Assembly: GCF_963675165.1 (NCBI RefSeq)
Contig: NC_087384.1
Coordinates: 3,494,501 to 3,558,500, forward strand
Reading direction: 5' to 3'
Length of the DNA stretch: 64,000 nucleotides
From: Halichondria panicea
Lineage: Eukaryota > Porifera > Demospongiae > Suberitida > Halichondriidae
Part shown: positions 45,694-60,600 of the stretch, in pieces
Layout of the letters: each line of letters opens with the position of its first letter
Position numbering within the stretch: position 1 is the stretch's first letter
Made by a program: the position numbers and the translations under genes
The notes under the pieces: generated by a model
What the model was told of the DNA's origin: nothing
The model's database searches: none
Seen by the model: the letters and a program-made list of their open reading frames with translations, nothing else

Positions 45694-48600
45694 ATGGAAC
45701 CACGTAAATCTTTCTGTGCTACTAGTGTCCAGGTTAACAACCCTGAAGGTATTCAAGCTCAAGCTTCATTGGATGAATTCTTCAAAGAGTGGAAGCAAGA
45801 CTTGCACGCATCTGCTGAGACCGTAGATGCTGAGATTGAAGGCAAATTTGTAAAAATACTCACTGTATCTTATAGGCTTTTATTGAATTGGAATGGATAG
45901 CTGGTTTATTATCTGAGTCCTCTCAGAGCCTCGTGATGTTTTTTGTACTAGCTAGATCTAGTATCGCCATCTCTATCTGACTACTGTCGATGTCGAGCAG
46001 ATGTGAGGATGGAGCGTCTTACTGTAAGACCTCGATTTAATGCGACCCTCTAAATAAGCGACACTTGGACATTTCGCCCATAATTATAGCACCATTTTTT
46101 GTGTGTACATTAAAAGTTTACTTTTGCAAAACGTAATTATTTATAAGTGTCGCTTTAAATCGAGTTTTTACTTGATTCACTATCCACACTCTTTGTTTGT
46201 AATGTGCTAAGTGCCTCTGTGTGTGGCTAGCTGATAACACAGGGTGTCATACAGGGGAGGGGGAAAGGGGGATATCCCCCCTCTGGCTCCAATCCCCCCT
46301 AAAATTTGCATTCAGTTCCTAGTTGTATGACTGAGTGTCCATAGCTGGCAATGTTACATACTTACTAACAGGGTATCGAAATAACAGTTGACCTTTTTCC
46401 CCCTCTACATATACTTCAAAATCCTGTATGACACCCTGTACAACGTAACGCGTTCAAATCATCAAGTACAATGAATAAGGCCACTCCAAGACAAAATAAT
46501 AATTAATAAGCACATGGCTAAAGCCATTAACTTCATGCGCAGAAGAAATAATCCTCAAACAAGGGAAATTTACGATGGCCCTGAGCGCTACTAGTAGTTC
46601 ACCTTAGCTACTTGATAGTTCACCTACCTTAGCTACTTGATGGTTCACCTACCTTAGCTACCGTATTACTAGAATATTTTGCTGGTGAAAAACCTTTGCG
46701 AATGAGCCAATCAGCAGAACATTTGACCCTTTGCTATCTAACTATTGCGTTCTGGCAAGGATCGTGTGTGTTTTGCAGATTTTAATGATGCGAATTGATC
46801 AACCCTCGCAAAATTCGCAAATGTTTGATGCTTGCAAAACATTCTAGTAATACGGTACTTGATGGTTCACCTACCTTAGCTACTTAAGAGTTCAACTACC
46901 TTAATTAGCTACTTCGCAGTTGAACTTTGACTTGTATGTTAATTAATGCTGCTGAATAGATCAACAGATTACAGTGCTTGCTAGCTATAATCAGTACACT
47001 ACTAGATGGCACATGCAACTTTACTGCCAAGATATTGTGGTCACAGCCGATTTTATTCGTTAAAGACTCTGACAAGCAGCAGTTTATGATATTCCTGAGG
47101 GCGGCTCGAAGAGTTCTTAATTGCTCCTATCTAATCTACAAACTGAAGAAAAATGCTGGAGTTTACTAGCTGGTCGGCTACTTCTACACGTGCTAACTCA
47201 ATGACTGTTTAGAAATTGTTTCAAGCCGCCCTGCCCCTTTCCTTGTTTAAATAGATAATTGCCTTGATGTAATATCTAGCATATAAAAATTAAGTGAATA
47301 CAGTCAGGACAGCTTGATTTTACTACTAGATATAGTTACTGTGTAGGCGAACGCTGCATCGTAACCTTAAGTTCAATCGGTTTGGAATGAGGATAGTAAT
47401 TGAATCTTGGTATGTAATTCTTCACCCCTGTACCGGGCCGTATTTTAATCTGCCTGGAACCGAGGCTACCCCTAATGCTGAGCTGTACGAATATTAATTG
47501 AGCAGTTCATACGAAAATTTGTACTTCATCCATGTGATTTAGAAGCCATGCGAGGCACTTGAGTTGTGTAGTACCTTTGGGCTTCTAAATCGACAGTTAA
47601 TCGACAACTAAACAGTTAGACACCTCCAAAACAGTGTCTATAACTATTAATAATTATGCCTCAGTGTGCACATGCCTAAGCGAGGTATACGGTAGTGTGT
47701 GTGTGTGTGTGTGTGTATGTGTGTACTGCTCATGGATCAATGAAGTGCAAGCTTCTAGTCATGTTTTCTTGGATTGCAATAATAAAAAAATGCTTCGTTC
47801 TTGAGTTATACATAGCTACTTGGAATGCCATTGTAACCTTCAGAACAGTGCACTAGCAAAACTTGTCCATGGCGTGTTACTACTCTACGTAGTAGTTAGT
47901 TCTGCAATAGAGCGCTATCTATTGATAGCTGCAAGAGTGAGAAAAGAGCTCAAAGCTGCATGCACTTCGCTGTTTCATGCAGCCATTAATTTTATGGACT
48001 TTGAACTTTTTTACAACTTGACATCCTTTTTAGCAACGATCATGGTCAATTATTTCCACTTTTTGCACCAATAGCTAGCTAGTAGCTTCATGTTTGGCTC
48101 CACCGAGGCATCAGCACCCGCAGTACTTTCATTTTATTAGTAACAGCTAGTAATTGCTGTCTGTCTATTAACCACCTAGTACCAAGGGCGTATACAGAGA
48201 AGAGGGCATGCAACTCGCCCTATTCTCAGAATCATCCGACTTCGTATTGAGCTATTTTTAGAACTGCCCACAAAAACGCCCACGCGTAACCTTTGACCGC
48301 ACAAGGTAAATCAAAGTCTTTTCTATATCTGAGCTAGCTAGCTAGCTAGCTCGATTGCAGCATAGTAGAACTAGTTCTCAGCAGCAGTATGGCTCGTACT
48401 AGCAGTGTCAAAGGCAAAGGCAAACCATCCAACAGTTGCAACTCCAAGAAGAAACCTAGGTACAATAAACCTGTCTTCCTTAGTCTCTGGTACTTCTTAA
48501 CAATACGCCCAGCACTTAACTTCCCGCTCAAAGGGGTTGTCTTGGACCTAGATGGACTAGGACTGGTCATGACACTTCTCTAAAATAATACTGCACTGTT

Positions 48601-51600
48601 AGCTAGCTAGCTAGCTAAACAAAGGCAGCTCTGATGTACACGCCCATAATTATAACTCTGTAAACAACACTGCCCACTTGTTCACGTCCGTATACTGGAT
48701 TCTATTTTTAGCATATCCGGTCTCTGATACGAAGTCGGATGAGTACGTAGGGTACATAGTGAGTTGCATGCCCTCTTCTCTGTATATGCCCTTGCTAGTA
48801 CCTAGCTTAGCTTTCGTCACGAGATAATTATAACATGCACAGGAGTAATTACGACAGCTTTTCGGAGAAGTATCCACACGTATACGTTCAGTTTTACCAT
48901 AGATTGAAGAGTTAGAGGGATAGGAAACGGTTGGTATCTCGAGTAATATCCGCGCTATGCTGCGATTTAATCGAGGCCATCACAACAATATCTATTTCTA
49001 CACTCAGTGCATAATAAACTACAAGTAACTGTGCTTAGTCCGTGCAACTCATTTATATTTCGAGGTCTATACCTATTGTAGTAGTCATAACCAGCACGCT
49101 TACACGTTATATGTTCCAATAGCTCTAAAACAGCCTTGGGAACATATAACTTTATTGGAAAGTCTCTTTTTACTGGGTGTGGTCAGTCATTAGCAAGTAC
49201 TACACGTGGCTCATGGACTAGGCGTGTTGTAAGTTGCTGAAAGAGATGATGTCTCGAGGAAACACAGCTTCGGGAGTTACCCGGCAAAAATGTGCTTAAT
49301 AGCCTCGTAACGCGGATAATTTTCGAGGCTCCACTGCAGATTCAATGTAAAATCATCATGTGCACCACTCCGTTTCCTATCCCTCTAACTCTTCAATCTA
49401 TGGTTTTACTAGTCACTGGAATTCGTTACAACCACGCCCATATACAATCTCTTCTTCAGGCCCATTTTTCAACCTAGTACTCTTAGAAAATCGGCCTTGT
49501 GACAATTAAGGCTATAATAATCAGTATGCTACTTTTTTCAGGCCAATCTCACCTTATGAAAAGTCCTGCGTTTGATGATGTCGATGTGAAAGAAATCCTT
49601 CCTCTTTTTGTATTACCCTGTCCTCAGTCATGCTCACGCACAACGGAAATGACTGAAACCACTCAACAATGCTTGAAAACAAGGTCATGCAATTTGGTTG
49701 ATACTCTAATATCAGACTTGGTGAGTTAATTTCAACAGCTATAATTACATATCAATTGCACACACGTACTCTCATAACACACTTCTGACATGCTTGCCAC
49801 ACGTGTGGTACACTTAAGAATTTTGCACTCACGCGTGGGACAAGTGCAGCAGGAGAGTAACATAAAAGCTGTACTATGAATACCCCTTGAATGTACTGTG
49901 AATGCGGTCTGCACACGTGCTCCTCTTATTGTATGCACACGTACCACACTAATATAATTGCTTGTACATGGCATGTGGCATGTATGCCACACACATTGTG
50001 TGATGCTTTTGCCTCACACCTATGGAAGCATGTGTGTTGCTTGTTTTATGCACTTACACACTTGCCATACTTTAATTGTTACCATGAGATCTCGATAATT
50101 ATGTGTGTGGCTTGTATGCAGTTAGCTTGAATACCAACTAGATGTATGTGGAACGTGTGCAACAGACACATGTGTAGATTGTAATTATGTGTATGGCATG
50201 TGTATGATAGTCGTAAAGTTTTGTTCTCATGACACGCTTATCCTGCACAAAGGAGTCATTTGCACACGTGCAGCACTTGTTGTTGCATGCATGTGTACAG
50301 CATATCTCATTCTGCTGCACTTATTAAATGTAAAGGAATTATATGTATCGATCTATGCTAAACTTTTCAGGATGAGATTAGCAGCATTCCATTCTTTGAT
50401 ATTGAGCTACCATGGGAAATTGCTCTAATCATTTTCAGTCATCTGTCCTTGAGGGACTTGTGTGTTTGCTCTCAGGCAAGTTAAAAATAGTATGCCCATG
50501 CATGTCTATATGTTAACTGCTGCAGGTTAGCCAAAGTTGGAAAGCATTAGCCGATGACAATGTACTGTGGCTTAAGATTTCCCAAAAGTATTCATTTCAA
50601 CTGTAAGTGTTTTTGATTAGTGAGGAAGGTTGATAATTTTTACAACATTGCAGTTATGGAAATGTTGTTAATTGGAAAACAATAGTTAAAACAAGTATAA
50701 TCAAAGATAAGGCTGTGTTTCAAAATTGGAAAGAAAGAAAATGTGAACTGTGGGACTATCAACCAGACAATGCTGGGGTGCTTCTATCTGCTCATCACTC
50801 TGACGATACCCTAATCACATGGTACTTTGTTCCATCCACATTTTTATTTGTGGGCAGGATTTCATACAGGATTTTTAGCTGGGAGGGGGAAATGTTTAAT
50901 TGAGGGGGGTCTGGGGTTCTCTCCCGGAAAAATGTTTAAGGAATGGTTGTCTGAGGTGCAATTTGGGTTTTTTGTGTGCTTCAAACCATACATTTTACTG
51001 GTCTATAGTTTTATTGATGAGATTGTAGACATTTTAAGGAGAAAAGTCATACATTTTTTATTATGACATCATTAATTTTCAGATTTCTAGGGGAGGGGGG
51101 AAATTTTAGCTGGGGGTGGGAAATCCCAGGGCGCCCCCCCCTCCTCTGTATAAAAAACCCTTTGGGGTATGAAATTGCTTGTGTTTGTGTGCATTTAGTT
51201 ATACATCTGGGTTGTCAATGGTGTGGAGAATTATGGATCGGTCTGATGGAGTTCCAATTAAGTGGCTGTCGTCAGATCATCTGCAGCTGTCTTGCTGTGC
51301 TGCTAACAGTCACTGGGGAGCAGTAGGAACAAGTGATGGTGTGTTTAATCTCTCACATAAATTATAGTTACTCTGATTATGCCTTGAGCCGTAACCGCAT
51401 AATTGAAACCTTGTTCTGACTCGCATATAACTCCAAAAATTCAAATTTCCCACACAGGAAGGTGACTGTTTTCCAGTCCATAGAATACATGCGCACTATT
51501 TTAATATCACATATCATGTTATTTGTTAAAAATGTAGTGCAGTTCAACAAAATTGGTTTAATTTTGTCTTATGCTGTGTCCTATTAATGATACTCGTATT

Positions 51601-54600
51601 ATAATTATTATCGTGTGTTTGGAAAGGGAGTAGTAAGCACAAGGCTAACTGGATTGGATGGAACAAGAGTCCGGGTGTGACTGTCAAACCATAGACTCTA
51701 TGGTTAAACACCACAAAACGATGCAGTTCAAATTTGCTACCTTATAATTATTGTACATAATTAATCTAAGCAAAATGTCACCCACGTGACGACGTCAGTC
51801 TCCATTCTGAGCTTTTAATTCTGTCTCTTTGTTAGCAGTTTTTTTACAAATGTTTAGCTAGGCTAGCTAGGCTAGGCGCATGTGATTCCCATATCTGGGT
51901 GTATCATCTTACGTTTAGGCGTTTTGTGGATTGTAGTTATACGTGTATAAGATCTAACATTGGTCGGATTTGCCATTAGTCAGATGCTAAGTGTGTGTGT
52001 GTGTGTGTATGCGTGCGTGCATTCCAGCTGTAACTAACTGCTCAATGAAGTACCAGCTTCATTGGCTTCTAGTTACATTTTGAATCATGGATTGGCAAAC
52101 TAAAAAGCTTCTTTCTCAAGTTATGGTAGTTTAACACTTACAGTGAAGGCTGTTCAGTCTGAATCGTTCACACAAAATTTCTGTTTAACTTACGAGTTAG
52201 CCTTTCACTAAAGTGCTAGCTGTTTGTTAGCTACAAAAGTCAGAAAAAATGCCGCTAGCTAAGCTGTACTGTACACAGCTAGAAGCAGCGATCTAGCCAT
52301 TATGAACTCTGTCAGGTAGGCCGATACTAAAATTGAAGATAAAGTGTATACTACTTATTGCCCAGCACGAGTGCAAAATGCACTGTAGCAACCCCGAGGG
52401 CCGCAGCACGAGGGCGCGGCCTGCAATAACTAAGTTCCCCAATGACGTCAAGTTTTTTCCCTATAATTGTAATGTGTTTTGAGTGAATTTTAGTGGATTC
52501 ATGAATTCCATAGTATATTCTTAGGTTTTGTTCCCACAACTAATGGTAGCTTATAAGAGGGACCAAATCAGTTATTGCGTGGAAGGGTGGGCATACCTAT
52601 TACTAGAATATTTTGCGCGTGAAAAAAACCTTTGCGAATGAGCCAGATCAGCAGAAAATTTGACCTTTTGTGATCTAACTATTGCGTTCTAGCTGGCAAG
52701 GATCGTGTGTATTTACTAGTGATAATTTAGATTTTGCAGATTTTATTGTTGTGAATTGATCAACCATCGCAAAGTTCGCAAAATGTTTGATGCTCACAAA
52801 GCATTCAGTACAGGGGCGTAGCCAGAGGGGGGGGGGGGGCTCATAGTGCTGAAGCACCCCCTTTCTCTGAGATTGTACACAAAGTGTACCTGATTGTCTA
52901 ACTGAGCACCCCTTTCTCTTCCAGATCTTGCTGCAGTTAGCTAGCTAAAGTCTATTTGTGTCGAGTTTGACCTTCATAAAGTTGTCATTAGCTTTGTCAT
53001 ACTTCAATTTAAGTTGCATATCGTATAGCGCGAAATTTTTGAGGCACTTATATTTCGTGGATTGGCCTCTAAAAGCCATTTCGTTGCACAATGTTCGCGG
53101 AATGACTGCTTACCGGAAGCCACGCCTTTAAATCTTTGCATGATAGTAGGTAATTCTAAGATCAATTATTTTTCATGGACTTAATTTTCGTGTAGAATTC
53201 TAACCCACGAAATCCTCAAAAATTAAGCCCCTCAAAAATTTCGCGCTATACGGTATACCATTGGATTCCTTGTTAAAAAAAGCGCTTCTATCTATAAATT
53301 ATGCTTTAGAGCTGGTAAGCTCCAACCAGTTAAAAGTTAGCATTTTCCATGTAGAAGTCCCAGGCATACTTGTCCCACCACATAAAGCATAAATGAAGCC
53401 ATAATTGACCACATAACTTCCGGGGCCAATCTCAACACAAATAGACTTTTAAATTAGTAGGCAAGCAAAACAAATTGGTCTTTAAACTGTGAGCTATTCT
53501 GGCTTAGATCTATAGACTAGTTCTCTTGCGTAGCTAAATAGGCTTCTCTATGCAAATAGAAGATTGGGGCACGCCCAACTATTAATTATGACGTTATTAA
53601 TAAGAGGTGTGGCTTCCGGTTAACCAAATTTCGGCGCTGCACGGCTAAAAATCGGGCGCTTCACGCCCTCTTTCTTCTATGATAGCACCACCTTCCTCAA
53701 AATCCTGGCTACGCCCCGTACCAAAAGCAGATTTCTTTCCCAAAGGTACTGCATTTACACAGTGCGCAAGTGCATATAATACCAGTGCATTATGCCATAA
53801 TTATATAATTATAATGCAGTGCAAATATATGGTTGCTATGGGTAGTGATGCAACATGCCGTATACAGAGCTGCTTTGATCTGCCCACTCACTGGGCAACA
53901 AAACTATTAGCCTCGATTCCAGGCCGCAAAGAGAAAGGTGGCCTAGTTTACTTTGTATGCACATGCGTGAAATAATTGACAGCAATTTCATCATGCATAC
54001 AAATTGTAAAAAACGAACAAAAAGGAAGAATACGTATGACTATAATTATGTGGTTAGTGGTAAAATGTTCATGACCACAATGGCAGCGTTCAGAGACACT
54101 AGAATAATTATGCTACAGCAGTGTTGCTTCTTTTAGCTCTGTTTATCAAAGAGGCAGTTCAAGAAGGCCTCCCAGACAGCTAGAGCTGCCAGCTAGGAAG
54201 AGTGGTGGACTCTTTAATACGATCTTGAGTGAATAACTTCCTGAGTGTCGAGTTAAAGCTTATTAAAAGCTTTCAGGAGTGATCATTAGTTTATCTTCAG
54301 CAATGGCTTCTTGTCAAACATAACGGCAAGATTTGGTAGCAGAAGACTTGGCTGGTCCATATTACCCACAGCCTCATCAGGGGACCCACAGGAACACGTA
54401 CATCATACCTCTAATTTCTTATAACATCTGTAGCCTTACGGTGTAGGGTGAGGGCATAAAAACTCAGTTATCTTTGCACAATTCTTATATGTAACGGACT
54501 ACAACTTTAGAATACAAAATAGTATACTGTTTATTTTACTTACAGTATCCAAAATACACGGATTACCCCCTTTTTGGGGTAATGTACGCGCATGCGCATA

Positions 54601-57600
54601 CAATGTATACCAGGCCGCCTTTCTCTTCATGGCCTAGAATCGAGGCTACAAAACTATATAAACCAACTACAATTTCTATCGTCAGGAGTACATAAAGATA
54701 ACTGTAGCAGTTGTAGTGTAAACCACGTTACGGTACGAGTATGTCATACCACTTCACTATCAGACCGCATCTTAAGTGGGTGCGTAGGTGTAGTGGTTAA
54801 TAGGCCTTCCAGATTAAACAGAAAAGATTAATTAAGCACTAATTGCCTGTGATACCTTATTGTAAACGGGTACTAATTTTAGCGAATTTTAGCGAATTTG
54901 TAATAACGCTAAATTAAGTACGCGCTAATAAAAAAAAGCAATTAAAAATTATGAACTCATTAAAAACTTTTTTCTTCTTTTTTTCTAATGTACTTTTGAG
55001 AGTATGCTAAGCAAGCTAGCCCTTTTTCATCTGTATCTGACTCCAAACTTTCCTAAAACTCATACTTGTACATCTTTTGAGATAATTATTATTGTGGTGA
55101 TGAATTTGCTACAAATCCGCCAAAATTAGTACCCTAAAAACAGAGAAAAATCTGAAAACGCTAAAATTACTACCCGTCTAATTAAGGTATCACATCCGGG
55201 GTCCCATTTAGCCCCGCCCAGAAGCATTTTGGCTGAAAGTGAACGGCTCTTGAGATAATTATAGCCATCACTAGAAAAGGAGCACTTTCAACAGAAAAAT
55301 CTGTCATATAAGAGTGAATGTAGGCTGCAAACTTAGCTTTTACTAAGTCTCAAATTCCAGCCGGTTCTCATTGTAAGCGTGGGAGGGAGAGAACCATCTG
55401 GTGACTGCATGGGCAGAACGTTCTGTCAGTCAGGAATGTAATCATCCTCGTATTCTCGAAGCTATCTTTCATTCTTCTGGGTAAAGCTCCAATGAATATA
55501 CTCTTTTTGCTGGTAAGGCTCCAATGAATATACTCTACCAACATTCCGTCCGACGACTGTCCAGAGTCACCAGACGGTTCTCTCCCTCCCACGCTTACAA
55601 TGAGAACTGGCTGGAATTCGAGACTAAGGTTTTACTTGTTTTATAGAGGAAGGTATGCATTCTCTATAAAAAAAAATTAGTATGCAGCCTACCTTCAGTG
55701 CTCTAGTTTGTCTGGTTTGTCTGATTGTGTGATTGTGAGTCTACTAAGTAGAGTAGCAACACTCCATGAACAAGTTTTTCTCTGCACTCTTCTGAAAGGC
55801 TGCAATATGGTATTCCAAGTAAGCTAACTACATGTATATAGGCATATTGAACTCCGAGAACGAAACATTATCATATCCACGAATTAAAATCCAAGGAAAC
55901 ATGACTAGAAAGAAGCCTATAGAAACTCTTACTTGCACTTCATGGATCCTTGAGCAGCCTACACATGCATGCAGACAGACACACAGACACAAACACACTA
56001 CTGAATACCTCGCTGCGCACCGATGCACTAGGTAGAATAGCTACAGATTTTGCTATGTAAGAGTCAAACTGATACTAGTAAAAGCTAAGAGACTTTAATG
56101 GGTGCTTTATAGTTTGCACATCCACCTCATAATCCAAGAAAAAGTGACTATAGAAGCTGTCACTTGCACCTGTATTGCAATGGTAGAGCAGTTGTAGGAA
56201 TACATGCACACATAGACACACTACCGTATACCTCGCTGGGCATGCGCTCCAAGGAATAATTGTGAGTCAGTGAAAAAATGTAGTGTAAAGTCTCTGACGT
56301 GGAGAAAATAAGAGTTGTACTTAGTACTGCTGCACTATAATAGACTACGACATTTCACACGTTTCTCATAACTGGTCATGAGATATTGTGATTTTACTCT
56401 GCATGTGAGACAGTCTTTTTTGTTTATAGGAAGTATCGATCACAAATCTGTATAATTTTAGTCGTTTGAAAAGTGAGTGCAGATCAACGTGTCTGCTGGA
56501 AATGCTCGTCGAGAACGTTACTTATATAACGTACATTACTAAAACGCTCTAAACGCTCTGCCAATCCTAATTATAACCACCACCTCAAAACCTTACAAAG
56601 GCACTACCAATCTTCTGGTCAGCAGAAAATTGTGGTTACCTAACTGACATTTTTTTGCGAAATAATAAGAATGTCAATAATAATGTTTTTTATCATTGTT
56701 TTAGGTAGAATTCATGTTGTTGATGTTGCTACATGTGCCGAAGTTGATTGTTTGGTAGAGGCAGGATCAGTGCGCAGGATTGATGTAGCACAGGACGAAG
56801 AAAACCGTGTGCTTGCATCTCAGGTTGTTCAGACACGAATCGATGACAGTACAGTACATAAAGTAACAGTGTTCTCTCAAGCAGATGGTTCGTGGGATCG
56901 ATTACTACTTGCTCGTGAAACCCGGCCAGTAAGCACACAATTAATTTTGTTTAGCACACATGTAGTACTGTGTAGCAGGTTATTTTCGGATGGTCCACAT
57001 TTCGTGTTTTGTATGTACGTACAGCATTAATCCGGAAATTTGCACCAACTAAAATTATTCTTTCTCTGTACGCGCATTGATCATAAAAACTTCAATGAAA
57101 CAATAGACGCGTGGCCAACCTCCTCTGGTATGGGTTAGTGTGTATGAGAGGTGAGTAGTGCCAAAAGGAGGCTGTTTTTTAGAAGGCGGCAGCCTAGTTG
57201 GTGGCGGCGGCTTAACCTCGAAGGTGACGGTGGGTATTTACTTGGTGGCGGCATAGACTCTATCTATGGTGGCGGTGGCTTAGCCTCGAATATGTTAATG
57301 TGGATGTGAATAAGATAATGTTGGACCACTTGACCTTTAAGTTATCTTGCAGGCTACTTCTCAAATTTGTTTTTAGTGTCTGGGAGGGAGTGGTCAAGAC
57401 CAGACAGCGCTGACCTGATATCAGGCTGCTCATGGTCTCAAGGCTAGCACAGGAGCACCCTCTGTCTCTATTATCTAAGGTCAAGTGGTTCTAGCCTCAT
57501 CCATATCCACGACTGGCTTTACATTTTCGAGGCTAAGCCGCCACCCTCAAGGTTAAGCTGCCGCCAACAAGTAAACACCGCTGCCTCCTAACAAAGCAAA

Positions 57601-60600
57601 TTCGTTTTCTTTTGGCACTTTTTACCTATCATAACTGTGTTGCTAGTTCGGATTTTAATTAGAGCACTGCATGGAGTCACAACCCGAGTGTTGTACAGTA
57701 GTATGTATGAACATAATTATAGATACCTAGCAGCAACTATGAGGGTGAATGTACAATCAAATTTTAACGCATGACAATGTTTTGAGAACGGCTGTCAATG
57801 TCATGTTAAAATCTGCGCGGCTGTACACGCAGTGCTGCATGCATGTGGCTGGATGAGCAGACTCATGATTAATTACAGGCTATACTAAAACTTGTTGCCG
57901 CCTATTGCCTTCGGTATAACATCGTGTTGAGCTTGCAGCAAAGCATAAAAAAAAAAGAATTTTAGGCGTTCACATGATCCCTTCAAGTCAGCAAGATAAC
58001 AAACGACCACTGTAGGTAGAACCCTGTTGATAGTGTCTAGTTTGCTCATCGAGCATGCAAATCCACGAATCAAAATCCAAGAAAACTTGACTAGAAGCCT
58101 ATAATAGAAACTCTTACCTGCACTTCATTGATCCTTGAGCAGTTTACACAGACACACGAACACACTAAAACACACTACTGTACAGTGGAACCCTCTTATA
58201 ACGGACTCTCTAAATAGCGGATCCCTCTGTTATAGCGGACAGCATGCCTTGTACCAACTGCTTTACTATCTAACTAGTGTACTTGCAACCCCGAATAGCG
58301 GACACCTCGACGTCGCCCTTGCACAAAAGTAGCCTGACTTGCGCATGCGCAACATTAGTGGATATTTGTTCCCGTAAAATGTCTTGAATTTTTTACGAAA
58401 ATATCCTGACGAAGTATTGAAATTCATACACAGAGCTATTTAACTAGCTAGCTGGCTAGAGATAGAGCTGTATAGTTTTGTTGTACAGCTATATGTACAG
58501 CTATTTTCTTTCTGATAGAGTCAGTAGCAGTAGTATAGTAGACTTTCACCAAAGTTAGTATTAGATGGGCGTGGCCTGTCTATTAGGCTAGTGTCATCCA
58601 CACTGTTGCAGGCTGTGGGTCTTTTATTAGCATAGCAGGCTACGGGTAGCTATCAGCTCTTTCTCAGATGGGTTAGAAGCCTTCAATCGAAGTTTCTATC
58701 AACTTCCTTCAATCCACTTCCATTTGTTGTGACATCGTTGTTTTACTGAGCATACACGTTGTTATCCTGCGTTAGCCGGTATCTGGTTAATGCATGGTTA
58801 GCGCATGCGCAAGCAGTCGATACCAGGCCCTCTCTTCGAGGAAGAGCAGCCTGGGATCGAGGCTAGCACAACGGATGCATTCAGTGCAAGAATTAACCTC
58901 CTATAACGGACAAAGGGTGTGGTTATTGATCTACAAGAATTGGCACCCCCTACCTGCTGCTCCACAGCAGTCTTGAGTTTACTTCTTTCCTTCAAGCAAG
59001 TAATTTGGACCCTATGCTAGGTGTTGGGAATGTGTTCAGTGTTGCTGCTTGAAAGAGAACTCAGTATACAGGTCTGTGGTTGCAGTGTGGACTTGAAACA
59101 GGCTCCTAGTTGTATATTAACATTTAATTTCTTAGCAAGAAGACTGCTGTGACTATTATCTAAGTACATTCTTGTCATGTGTGCATGAACATTTCAGCTG
59201 TAGTTCACCAGTCAGTCTCACTCACTGCATGCCATGCATGTGACGACAGTCCACTTGCATTTTCCAACATTTACAATAATGTCAATTGTGGAGTTAATCT
59301 GTTTTTATATTAACATTTAATTTCTTAGCAAGGAGACTGCTGTGACTATTATCTAAGTATATTCTTGTCATGTGTGCATGAACATTTCAGCTGTAGTTCA
59401 CTATTCAGTCTCACTCACTGCATGCAATGCATGTGACGACAATCCACTTGCATTTTCCAACATTTACAATAATGTCAATTGTGGAGTTAATCTGTTTCCA
59501 AGGACTATGGCTACATGTATACTGATTCAGTTCATCATATTTTATGTATTTGATTGTCTCATTAAACACATTTGGGGTAACGTAACCTTATATGTTATAA
59601 CCTCCCAATAAAGGAAACCTCCGAATAGCGGACAAAACCTCCTGCACCAACTTGTCCGTTATTCGGAGGTTCCACTGTATACGTATACCTTGCTTGCGCA
59701 TACGCACACCGAGGCATAATTATGTCCCCCTCATTATATCTTATTATATGTACATGTAGTTACTTGTGTACCAACATTGGTGATTAGTTTAATAATTATT
59801 TTCACTAGGTCACTCTTTGGATTCAATACTAATTGTCGTACTCACTTTGATAGGATTGTTTTTTATGTACATGTAGGTGCAGCAAATGAAATTACTGAAA
59901 ATGCCTAATATTGGTGTGTGTCTCCTGTACTGCACCTCCAACACTTTAACTGTCCACCCGGTAAAATCTGTCCCAACACACATTCTTTCACCTTCTGCAA
60001 ATGTTGGCTACATTTCCTGCTGTGATCATTGCTCCACACGCGTAGCATGTGGAACGTCAACTTTTGGTTACAAAGTAGGTGTTTCTACATTGCCGGATTT
60101 TGAGTGTCATTGATCATCCTTTTTTGTTTATTCTGGCCAGGTTCAGGTGTACGACCTTATTTCAACTTCAATGATGTTCACTTGCAGCAGTCATAGTCAA
60201 CGTGTATCATGTGTAACCATCTTTCAAGGATCACCAGAATTGATTGCTAGTGGATCAGCGGACAAGTGTGTGAGAGTATATGACTCCCGGGCAAGCACAC
60301 TGCCTATTGTGAAACTATGTGGGCATGGATCACCTGTGTCATGTGTTCAAATGGATGAATGGAAGGTTGTTAGTGGCAGGTATGTTCTTACTTCGATAAA
60401 TTCTTTACTTTGATAAATAATGTGTCTAAATTACAGCCTAAATGGCAGCTTAATAGTGTGGGATCAACGAATGAATACTGAACTATGGAGAAGTCATGAA
60501 AGGTAAAAATTAGTATACAGTAGTGGGTACCCGTGCCGTTTATGTGTATACATCTAGTACGTTCGTAACGTTTCCATTTTGACATCGTATTAAAAGTGTT

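Noticed and set aside
46978-47169. Possible missing FBXW8 exon
   Set aside because: No GT or GC donor follows in a usable phase, and the FBXW8 length is already complete without it.
50715-51326. Long + strand frames continuing past FBXW8 exon 5
   Set aside because: They read into a G-rich repeat in the intron. The junction 50821/51199 restores the conserved YTSG blade.
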